This document shows positions 1 through 6,621 of a stretch of DNA of 7,401 nt, one piece after another. The stretch is from positions 1-7,401 of the forward strand of contig CAYUEG010000160.1 of the NCBI GenBank assembly GCA_964443245.1, written 5' to 3'. How positions within the stretch are numbered: the first letter of the stretch is position 1; each line of letters opens with the position of its first letter. The notes beneath the pieces were generated by a model. That model ran no database searches. It was not told the origin of the DNA and was given only the letters and a program-made list of their open reading frames with translations. Origin of the DNA: CANJDH01 sp964443245. Lineage in GTDB: Bacteria; Pseudomonadota; Gammaproteobacteria; Burkholderiales; JAEUOS01. A program made the translations under genes and the position numbers.

Positions 1-1091
1 ACCTCGGGCCCTACCAGCACTACATGCAGAAGGAAATCTTCGAGCAGCCGCAATCGGTCTCGGACACGCTAGAAGGCGTCGAAGGCATCGTGCCGGATTT
101 GTTTGGCGCCGACGCGGAAAAGGTTTTCGCCGGCATCGAAGCTGTCCATATCCTGGCCTGCGGTACCAGCTACTACTCCGGCCTGACGGCGCGTTACTGG
201 CTGGAAAGCATTGCCGGCATCCCCTGCCAGGTGGAGATTGCCAGCGAATACCGCTATCGGGACAGCGTGCCCAACCCGAAGGCGCTCGTCGTGACGATCT
301 CGCAATCAGGCGAAACGGCCGATACCCTCTCCGCCCTGAAGCACGCGCAATCGCTGGGCCACACCCACACCTTGAGCATCTGCAATGTGGCCACCAGCGC
401 CATGGTGCGCCTCACCCGGCTTTCCTACCTCACTCGCGCCGGCACCGAAATCGGCGTCGCCTCGACCAAGGCCTTCACCACCCAACTGACCGCCCTGTTC
501 CTGCTCACTCTTGTGCTGGCCAAGACGCGTGGCCGCTTGGGCGCAGCGGACGAGAAGCTGCACCTGCGCAACCTGCGCCATCTGCCCGCCGCCATTACCA
601 GCGTGCTGGCGCTGGAGCCGCAGATCATTGCCTGGAGCCAGGCCTTTGCGAAGAAGGAGCACGCGCTCTTCCTCGGGCGCGGTCTGCATTACCCAATTGC
701 TCTCGAAGGTGCGCTGAAGCTGAAAGAGATCAGCTACATCCACGCCGAGGCTTACCCGGCGGGCGAGTTGAAGCACGGGCCGCTGGCACTGGTGACGGAC
801 GAGATGCCGGTGGTTACCGTGGCGCCGAATGACGCCATGCTGGAGAAGCTCAAATCCAACATGCAGGAAGTGCGCGCCCGTGGCGGGCAGCTGTATGTGT
901 TTGCCGACGCCGACAGCCACATGGCTTCCAGCGAGGGGATTCACGTGATTCGCCTGCCGGAGCACTACGGCGCACTCTCACCGATTCTCCACGTCGTGCC
1001 GCTGCAACTGTTGGCGTATCACGCCGCCATTGCGCGCGGCACGGATGTGGACAAGCCGCGCAACCTCGCCAAGAGCGTGACGGTCGAATAG
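1..1091 (+). CDS. glmS: Glutamine--fructose-6-phosphate aminotransferase (isomerizing), C-terminal part; 5' end outside window
   Basis: GlmS makes glucosamine-6-phosphate from fructose-6-phosphate and glutamine, the first committed step to UDP-GlcNAc for peptidoglycan and lipopolysaccharide; it is cytoplasmic. The reading frame is open from base 3 (L-G-P-Y-Q-H-Y just before the first Met at 24), so that Met is internal and the N-terminal glutaminase domain lies off the left edge. What remains is the two-SIS isomerase half. Visible motifs are ACGTSYYSG (about 156-182) and SQSGETAD (300-323) for sugar-phosphate binding, EGALKLKE (about 705-728) with the catalytic Glu/Lys, ELKHGPLAL with the ring-opening His (codon 774-776), and the C-terminal tail NLAKSVTVE with the active-site Lys (codon 1071-1073). 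All key residues known from the E. coli enzyme are present, so the part seen looks functional. The match to GlmS is strong over the whole length. Confidence 0.97.
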   Translation, partial: LGPYQHYMQKEIFEQPQSVSDTLEGVEGIVPDLFGADAEKVFAGIEAVHILACGTSYYSGLTARYWLESIAGIPCQVEIASEYRYRDSVPNPKALVVTISQSGETADTLSALKHAQSLGHTHTLSICNVATSAMVRLTRLSYLTRAGTEIGVASTKAFTTQLTALFLLTLVLAKTRGRLGAADEKLHLRNLRHLPAAITSVLALEPQIIAWSQAFAKKEHALFLGRGLHYPIALEGALKLKEISYIHAEAYPAGELKHGPLALVTDEMPVVTVAPNDAMLEKLKSNMQEVRARGGQLYVFADADSHMASSEGIHVIRLPEHYGALSPILHVVPLQLLAYHAAIARGTDVDKPRNLAKSVTVE

Positions 1092-1118
1092 CCCTTTTTC
1101 CCGACGCCCCTGCCTCAT

Positions 1119-1143
1119 GCCGTGATGCGCGAGCAGCATCGGC
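1119..1143 (+). other. Imperfect hairpin between glmS and the quinone reductase gene
   Basis: GCC (1119-1121) pairs with GGC (1141-1143) and GATGC (1124-1128) with GCATC (1136-1140), leaving a 2-base bulge (GT) and a 7-base loop: eight base pairs in all. No T-tract follows, so it is not a standard intrinsic terminator. A short T5 run sits earlier, at 1095-1099, just after the glmS stop, but no clear stem precedes that. The hairpin could protect or attenuate a transcript, or be chance in GC-rich DNA. Confidence 0.3.
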
Positions 1144-1156
1144 CCACCCCAAACCC

Positions 1157-1163
1157 GGAAGGA
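1157..1163 (+). promoter_or_regulatory. Ribosome binding site of the quinone reductase gene
   Basis: GGAAGGA, 5 bases before the ATG at 1169, is a good Shine-Dalgarno match. It supports that ATG as the start. I see no convincing sigma-70 promoter in the 77-base gap, so the gene may be read through from glmS or from a promoter I cannot recognise. Confidence 0.7.
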
Positions 1164-1168
1164 AACCC

Positions 1169-2143
1169 ATGCTTGCTGCCTGGTACGAACAGAATGGTGC
1201 CGCCGCCGATGTGATGAAGGTAGGGCAACTGCCCGACCCCGAACCGGCCGCCGGTGAAGTACGCATCCGCCTCAGCGCATCGGCGATCAATCCTTCCGAC
1301 GTGAAAGGGCGTGCGGGCAGCCGCAAGATTGCCTGGCCGCGCATCGTGCCCAACAGCGACGGCGCCGGAGTGATTGACCGTGTCGGGAGCGGGGTCGACG
1401 CCAGCCGCATCGGCCAGCGCGTCTGGACCTTCAACGCCCAGTGGGAGCGCCCCTTTGGTACCAGCGCACAGTACGTCGCCCTGCCCGCTGCGCTCGCGGT
1501 GCCACTCGCCGATTCCGTATCGTTCGAAGAAGGCGCCTGCCTGGGCATCCCGGTGATGACCGCGCATCGCTGCCTGTTCGCCGATGGCGCCATTTCAGGC
1601 AAGACCGTGCTGGTCACCGGCGGTGCCGGTGTGGTGGGACACTATGCGATCCAGCTTGCCAAATGGGCGGGCGCCACCGTCGTCACGACCATCAGTTCGG
1701 AAGCCAAAGCCGCCCACGCCAAGGCCGCCGGGGCCGATGTGGTGATCAACTATCGCACTGAGGACGTGGTGGCCCGCATTCGCGCCACCGTGGGCGGCAT
1801 CGATCATGTGGTGGATGTGGATTTCGGCAAGAACCTGCCGGTGACCGCGCAGGTGTTGCGGCCCAACGGTGTGGTGGCTTCCTATGCCTCGATGGGGGAC
1901 ACCAAACCGGTGTTTCCCTACTACGACCTGTTCCGCCTCAATCCGGTGATCCGACCGGTGCTGGTGTACTCGATGAGCGATGCGGCCAAGGCAGCATCCC
2001 ACGCGGACATCGCACGTTGGGTGCGTGAGGCGAAGCCGCATTTTGCGATTGCGGAGCGCTATGCGCTCACCGACATCATCGCCGCCCACCAGGCGGTGGA
2101 GCGGGGCGAGAAGCTGGGCCACGTGGTGCTGACCATCGCGTGA
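1169..2143 (+). CDS. NADPH:quinone reductase / zeta-crystallin-like medium-chain dehydrogenase, zinc-free
   Basis: The complete protein has 324 residues, the usual length for this family. The N-terminal GroES-like catalytic domain includes a PxPAAGEVRIRLSASAINPSDVK stretch (from about residue 22; compare the family's GEVLVRV..SGVNP.D). A Rossmann domain follows, with the nucleotide-binding loop V149-TGGAGVVG-H158. The strand after it ends in TTISSEAK without an acidic residue, which fits NADP(H) rather than NAD(H). The C-terminal part (VVDVDFGKNL..., ...GEKLGHVVL) matches zeta-crystallin-type reductases. The cysteines that bind structural or catalytic zinc in alcohol dehydrogenases are absent. 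By family, members reduce quinones or other activated carbonyl/enone compounds in the cytoplasm; the substrate here cannot be read from sequence. It lies 77 bases after glmS on the same strand, has its own ribosome binding site, and converges on the efflux operon. No functional link to either neighbour is evident. Confidence 0.9.
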   Translation: MLAAWYEQNGAAADVMKVGQLPDPEPAAGEVRIRLSASAINPSDVKGRAGSRKIAWPRIVPNSDGAGVIDRVGSGVDASRIGQRVWTFNAQWERPFGTSAQYVALPAALAVPLADSVSFEEGACLGIPVMTAHRCLFADGAISGKTVLVTGGAGVVGHYAIQLAKWAGATVVTTISSEAKAAHAKAAGADVVINYRTEDVVARIRATVGGIDHVVDVDFGKNLPVTAQVLRPNGVVASYASMGDTKPVFPYYDLFRLNPVIRPVLVYSMSDAAKAASHADIARWVREAKPHFAIAERYALTDIIAAHQAVERGEKLGHVVLTIA

Positions 2144-2275
2144 TCCGGCCGGCGCGGCAGGGAAACTCGCACTCTGCGCTTGTCCCTCGATCGGCCAGGA
2201 GGCGCTCCCACCAACGCTTTCCGGCCGCGCTACGCGCAACACCGTGCCGCCGCGTTGCCGCGACGGACTTGCCAC
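2144..2275. other. Convergent intergenic region, no clear terminator
   Basis: This is the gap between the stop of the quinone reductase gene and the stop (TAG on the minus strand) of the RND permease gene. A terminator for each strand would be expected. I find only weak pairings: AGGGA (2159-2163) with TCCCT (2183-2187), GGAG/CTCC around 2198-2208, and GCAAC (2236-2240) with GTTGC (2254-2258). None has a T-tract on either strand, so termination may be Rho-dependent or the transcripts may overlap. No small gene or RNA is recognisable. Confidence 0.5.
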
Positions 2276-5200
2276 CTATTTGCCGCGCAAGCGCCCCCAG
2301 CCGCGCGCAATCAGATGCGCCAGATCGTCCAGATAGGTAAACACGACCGGAATCACCAGCAGGCTCAGCAGCGTTGAGGTGATCAGACCGCCAATCACGG
2401 CAATCGCCATCGGGCTGCGGAATGACGGGTCAGCCGCCCCGGTGCCGATCGCGATCGGCAGCATGCCGGCACCCATGGCGATGGTGGTCATGATGATCGG
2501 GCGCGCGCGCTTGTGGCAGGCATCGAGCAGCGCTTCCAGGCGGTTCATCCCGCCACGGCGGGCCACGATGGCGTATTCCACCAGCAGGATCGAGTTCTTG
2601 GTGGCCACGCCCATCATCATGATGAGGCCGATCAGCGACGGCATCGAGAATGCCTTGCCGGTGACCAGCAGCGCCACAAACGCGCCGCCGAGCGACAGGG
2701 GCAGGGCTGCCAGGATGGTGATCGGCTGCAGCACATCCTTGAACAACAGCACCAGCACGATGAAGATGCACAGCACGCCGGTAAGCATGGCCAGGCCGAA
2801 GCTGGCAAAGAGTTCGCCCATCACCTCGGCATCACCGATCTCGATCTGCTTCACCCCGGCTGGCAGGTTGTTGATCGCCGGCAGCAACTTGACTGCGGCG
2901 GTCACCTCCCCCAAGGGCACGCCAGCCACTTCGATTTCAAAGTTGATGTTGCGCGCACGGTCATAGCGGTCGATCACGGCGGGGCCGCTATCGATGGTGA
3001 GCGTGGCCACCTGCCCCAGCATCACCGCACCCACCTCGGGTTTGGAGGAAGGCACCTTGAGGCGTTCGAGCGTGCCCAGGTCCGTCCGTGCAGCGGCATC
3101 CAGCTTGACGACGACCGGCACCTGGCGTTGTGGCAGGTTCAGTTTGGGCAGGGCGACATCGTAGTCGCCCAGGGTGGCAATGCGCAGCGCTTCGCCGATG
3201 GCGGCAGTCGTGACACCGAGGTCGGCCATGCGTGCGAAGTCCGGCTTGACAGAAAGCTCCGGGCGGATCAGCGCCGCAGTGGAGGCCACACTGCCGATAC
3301 CCGGAATGGTGCGCAGGTCACGCTCCACATCCACAGCAGCAGAGGCCAGTGCCTGGGGGTCATCGCCCGTCAGCACCAGGATGTACTTTTCTCCCGAGCC
3401 CCCCAGGCCCACTTTGCTGCGTACGCCGGGCAACTCTGCCAGCACTTCGCGCAACTGCTTTTCAGTCACCTGCTTTTTTACCGGCCGCTCTTTTCGTGGA
3501 TCGAGCAGCACCGTGAGGGTTGCCTTGCGCACCTCCGCCGCACCCTGTGGGGCAAAGGGGTCGCTGCCGGCGGCGCCGCCGCCGATCGTGGTGTAAACGC
3601 TTCTGACATGCTTGACCGGGGTGATCAGGGCGCGCGCACGTTCCGCGGCGTCACGGGTTTGTGCCAGGGTCGAGCCGGGCGGCAGTTCGAGGTGCACTTG
3701 CGTCTGCGAATTGTCGTCTGGCGGGATGAAGCCGGTCGGCAACAGCGGAATCAGCGCGATGGAGCCCACAAAGAAGGCAGCCGAGGCCAGCACCGTAGTC
3801 CAGCGATGGGCAAGGCACCATGCGGTCACCCGCATGTAGGTGCGCATCACGCGGCCGTCCTGCGGTGTGTGGTCGTCAATGGCCTTGAGCAGGTAGGCAG
3901 CCATCATCGGGGTGAGCATCCGTGCCACCACCAGGGAAGCGAACACCGCGAGCGAGGCGGTCCAGCCGAACTGCTTGAAGAACTTGCCGGGAATGCCGGC
4001 CATGAAAGCAGTGGGCAGGAATACGGCCACCAGCGTGAAGGTGGTGGCGATCACCGCCAGACCGATCTCGTCCGCCGCCTCCATGGCAGCCTGGAACGGC
4101 GATTTGCCCATGCGCAGGTGGCGTACGATGTTTTCCACCTCGACAATGGCGTCATCGACGAGGATGCCGACCACCAGCGAAAGGGCGAGCAGCGTCACCA
4201 CGTTGAGCGAAAAGCCCAGGTAATGCATGCCGATGAACGCCGGGATCACCGACAGGGGCAGCGCCACTGCGGAGACGAAGGTGGCGCGCCAATCGCGCAG
4301 GAACAGCCACACCACCAGCACGGCAAGCAGGGCACCTTCGAGCAGCAGGGTCATCGAACCCTGGAATTCCTCTTCGACCGGCGAGACGAAGTCGAATGCT
4401 TCGGTGAGCTTCATGTGCGGATGCGCGGCCTTCAGTTCATCAAGGGCGGCACGCACGCCGGCGCCTACTTCCACTTCGCTGGCACCGCGGCTGCGGGTCA
4501 CCTCGAACCCGACCACCGGCTTGCCGTTGAGCAGCGCCAGCGCGCGCGGCTCGGCGGTACCGTCCGTGACCTTGGCCAGTTCGCCCAACATCACGCGCCT
4601 TCCGCCCGGCAGGGCGATTTCCATGCGCGCCAGCTCCTCCGCAGAGCGCGCATTGCCCAGCGCGCGCACGGATTGCTCGGCCGCGCCGATATCCACCCGG
4701 CCGCCGCCGGCTTCCTGCTGGGTCTGCTTCAACTGGCGCGAGATGTCGCCCGCGGTGATGCCGAACGAAGCCAGGCGGGCCGGGTCCAGCGCAATGCCGA
4801 TTTCCCGGGAGACACCGCCCACCCGATTGATTGCGCCCACACCGCGCACCAGCAACAGGCGCTTGGCGATGGTGTCATCGACGAACCAGGAGAGCCCTTC
4901 GGCGTCGAGCTGATCCGAGGCGACGGTGTAGGCCAGCACCGGGCTGCCGGCCAGATCGAGCTTGGTGATGATGGGATCACGCACGTCACCCGGCAGGTCG
5001 GCGCGCACTTTGGAGACTGCGGAACGCACATCGTCGAGCGCCTCCTGCACCGGCTTTTCGAGGCGGAATTCGGCCGTGATGGTGACGCTGCCATCCTGCA
5101 CCTTGGTATACACATGCTTCAGGCTTTGCAGCGTGGCCAGCGAATTCTCGATCTTGCGCGCCACATCGGTTTCGAGCTGGGATGGTGAGGCCCCCGGCAG

Positions 5201-5350
5201 GGATGCGACGATGTTGATGGTGGGCAGGTCCAGATCGGGAAAGTTCTGCACCTTCATCGACGAGAACGAGATCGCGCCACCGAAGGTCAGCAGCACGAAG
5301 AACATCAGCGCCGGAATCGGGTTCCGGATGCACCAGGCGGAGACGTTCAT
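2276..5350 (-). CDS. Efflux RND transporter permease (AcrB/AcrD/AcrF, HAE-1-type)
   Basis: This is the inner-membrane, proton-driven pump of a tripartite efflux system; it is complete at 1024 residues (AcrB has 1049). The two-fold RND layout is clear: TM1 about 11-30, a large periplasmic loop 31-332, TM2-TM7 about 333-540, a second periplasmic loop about 541-848, and TM8-TM12 about 850-1005. The TM4 proton relay is present as D399-D400 in GILVDDAIVEVEN, and the partner Lys is K918 in TM10 (MGVATKNSILLVEY). Conserved porter-domain sequence includes NFPDLDLP near residue 36. The region corresponding to the AcrB phenylalanine-rich pocket and switch loop (about 586-610) is instead rich in Gly, Ala and Pro, so drug range should not be copied from AcrB. 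The two aspartates and absence of metal-pump signatures favour organic substrates over heavy metals, but this is inference. The ATG start overlaps the adaptor stop by 4 bases, and GGTGA lies 10 bases upstream. It is the last gene of the operon. Confidence 0.95.
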   Translation of the reverse strand: MNVSAWCIRNPIPALMFFVLLTFGGAISFSSMKVQNFPDLDLPTINIVASLPGASPSQLETDVARKIENSLATLQSLKHVYTKVQDGSVTITAEFRLEKPVQEALDDVRSAVSKVRADLPGDVRDPIITKLDLAGSPVLAYTVASDQLDAEGLSWFVDDTIAKRLLLVRGVGAINRVGGVSREIGIALDPARLASFGITAGDISRQLKQTQQEAGGGRVDIGAAEQSVRALGNARSAEELARMEIALPGGRRVMLGELAKVTDGTAEPRALALLNGKPVVGFEVTRSRGASEVEVGAGVRAALDELKAAHPHMKLTEAFDFVSPVEEEFQGSMTLLLEGALLAVLVVWLFLRDWRATFVSAVALPLSVIPAFIGMHYLGFSLNVVTLLALSLVVGILVDDAIVEVENIVRHLRMGKSPFQAAMEAADEIGLAVIATTFTLVAVFLPTAFMAGIPGKFFKQFGWTASLAVFASLVVARMLTPMMAAYLLKAIDDHTPQDGRVMRTYMRVTAWCLAHRWTTVLASAAFFVGSIALIPLLPTGFIPPDDNSQTQVHLELPPGSTLAQTRDAAERARALITPVKHVRSVYTTIGGGAAGSDPFAPQGAAEVRKATLTVLLDPRKERPVKKQVTEKQLREVLAELPGVRSKVGLGGSGEKYILVLTGDDPQALASAAVDVERDLRTIPGIGSVASTAALIRPELSVKPDFARMADLGVTTAAIGEALRIATLGDYDVALPKLNLPQRQVPVVVKLDAAARTDLGTLERLKVPSSKPEVGAVMLGQVATLTIDSGPAVIDRYDRARNINFEIEVAGVPLGEVTAAVKLLPAINNLPAGVKQIEIGDAEVMGELFASFGLAMLTGVLCIFIVLVLLFKDVLQPITILAALPLSLGGAFVALLVTGKAFSMPSLIGLIMMMGVATKNSILLVEYAIVARRGGMNRLEALLDACHKRARPIIMTTIAMGAGMLPIAIGTGAADPSFRSPMAIAVIGGLITSTLLSLLVIPVVFTYLDDLAHLIARGWGRLRGK
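5347..5350 (-). promoter_or_regulatory. ATGA stop-start overlap coupling adaptor and permease translation
   Basis: On the minus strand the permease ATG (5350-5348) and the adaptor TGA (5349-5347) share bases. Such overlaps commonly allow terminating ribosomes to restart, which keeps subunit output in step. The Shine-Dalgarno-like GGTGA upstream is spaced 10 bases from the ATG, a little far, which makes coupling more likely to matter. Confidence 0.7.
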
Positions 5351-6600
5351 TTGACGACTTTCACCGTGTCACCATCGGTGAGAAACGCCACACCGGTCGC
5401 CACGATGCGGTCCGCCGGGTCGAGACCGGCCAGAATCTCGACGCGGTCATCCACGCGCCGGCCGGTTTCCACCTTGATGCGTGCCACCTTGGCGGTGCCG
5501 TCGGCAGCGGGTGAGGCACGAAACACATAGCTGAAACCATCACGCACCACGACGGTGGCTTGCGGCACGGTCAAGGCGCTGCTCGCGCCCAGGGCAAACT
5601 CGCCGCGCGCAAACATGCCGGGCTTGAAGCCGTGTGTGCCCATCGCTGACGGCTCTTCCGGCGCAGTCGGGTCGGCCCCTTTGCCGGCGCGCGGCTTCTT
5701 CGCCTTTTTCGTGGTGGTTGCTGTGCTGCCGGGCAGATCCACATACACCAGCGCATTGCGGCTGACGGCATCGACCGTCGGTCCGACCATGCGCAGCTTG
5801 CCTTCCACCGTGCCGACCCCGTTGGCACTGATCGATACCGGCAGGCCCTTGCGCAACTTGCCCAGCTCGGTGGCGGTGACTTCGCCACGCCACTCCAGGC
5901 GGCCCTTGCGGATCAGGCGAAACAGCTCCTGTCCCTGCGGCACGACCGCCCCCACGGTGGCGTTGCGGGCAGAAATGATGCCGTCATCGCTTGCCGTCAC
6001 CCTGGTGTGATTGAGGCGAAGCTGTTGCACGGCCAGCTGCGCGCGGGCCAGCTCGAGACGCGCCTGCGCCGTCTTTTCGGCGGTTGCGTACTGGGCGACC
6101 TGCTGTGCGGACAGCGCGCCGCTGCCGGCGATCGATTGGGCACGCTCGGCGTTGGCACGCGCTTCGGCCTGGGCGGCCTCCGCCTCCACCACCTGGGCCC
6201 TGGCCTGGGCCAGTTCGGCCTCGACCGTGTCGGCCGCGAAGACGGCAAGAACTTGGCCGCGCTTGACCACGTCGCCGATCTGGGCCCGAACCTCGGCCAG
6301 CCGCAAGCCGTTCACTTCCGCACCCAGAATGGCCTCCTGCCAGGCCGCAACCGAACCATTGGCCGCGAGGCGGATCGGCACATCGCGGGACTGGGCCTGC
6401 ACCAGCGTGACGGTGAGCGATGGCCTCGCCCCCGAATTCGCTGGGGGTGGATTCTTGGCATTGGCTCCACCAGGAGTCGCTTTGCTGGTTGCCGCTGGCG
6501 CTGGCACACCGGCCGACGGCTTGGCTTCCTGCGCAACACTCCAGGGCATGAGGAGCGCGATGCACAGGCCGATGGTGAAGGGAAAGAGTGGTGATGTCAT
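5347..6600 (-). CDS. Efflux RND transporter periplasmic adaptor (membrane fusion protein)
   Basis: The adaptor bridges the RND permease and the outer-membrane channel in the periplasm. The complete protein has 417 residues. It starts with a Sec-type signal peptide (hydrophobic core about 5-20, likely cleavage after S-V-A23). There is no lipobox Cys, so it is probably not a lipoprotein. An Ala/Pro/Gly-rich linker follows to about residue 60. Next come the first lipoyl half-motif (ILGAEVNGLRLAEVRAQIGD, 91-110), an Ala/Glu-rich coiled-coil hairpin (about 124-195) with a tip that fits R153-x3-I157-x6-S164, the second lipoyl half (TRVTASDDGIIS...GAVVPQGQELF, 199-227), a beta-barrel, and the membrane-proximal domain ending in DGDTVKVVK. 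A Lys/Pro-rich segment (about 290-325) interrupts the barrel region. The ATG at 6600 is the first possible start: an in-frame TAG (the stop of the upstream gene) lies eight codons before it with no other start between. Its ribosome binding site is weak (GGAA, 10 bases away). Confidence 0.93.
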   Translation of the reverse strand: MTSPLFPFTIGLCIALLMPWSVAQEAKPSAGVPAPAATSKATPGGANAKNPPPANSGARPSLTVTLVQAQSRDVPIRLAANGSVAAWQEAILGAEVNGLRLAEVRAQIGDVVKRGQVLAVFAADTVEAELAQARAQVVEAEAAQAEARANAERAQSIAGSGALSAQQVAQYATAEKTAQARLELARAQLAVQQLRLNHTRVTASDDGIISARNATVGAVVPQGQELFRLIRKGRLEWRGEVTATELGKLRKGLPVSISANGVGTVEGKLRMVGPTVDAVSRNALVYVDLPGSTATTTKKAKKPRAGKGADPTAPEEPSAMGTHGFKPGMFARGEFALGASSALTVPQATVVVRDGFSYVFRASPAADGTAKVARIKVETGRRVDDRVEILAGLDPADRIVATGVAFLTDGDTVKVVK

Positions 6601-6621
6601 GTCGGTCGTGTTCCAAGGGTC

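Noticed and set aside
24..26. ATG as the start of glmS
   Set aside because: The preceding codons (from base 3) encode the conserved LGPYQHYM context of full-length GlmS, so this Met is internal.
850..1617. A 255-codon minus-strand open frame across the glmS/quinone reductase junction
   Set aside because: It lies antisense to two clearly real genes and crosses their gap; its composition is Arg/Ala/Ser-rich without motifs.
1595..2275. A 226-codon minus-strand open frame ending next to the permease stop
   Set aside because: It covers the C-terminal half of the quinone reductase gene in antisense, is His/Gly/Arg-rich, and shows no family resemblance.
3565..3590. GC-rich palindrome CGGCGGCGCCGCCG
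   Set aside because: It is the coding sequence of a Gly-Gly-Gly-Ala-Ala run in the permease; codon bias at Gly/Ala explains it.
2513..5188. An 891-codon open frame on the plus strand, antisense to the RND permease
   Set aside because: It is rich in His, Gln, Gly and Arg with no recognisable domain, as expected of an antisense shadow of a high-GC gene. The minus-strand permease is unmistakable over the same bases.
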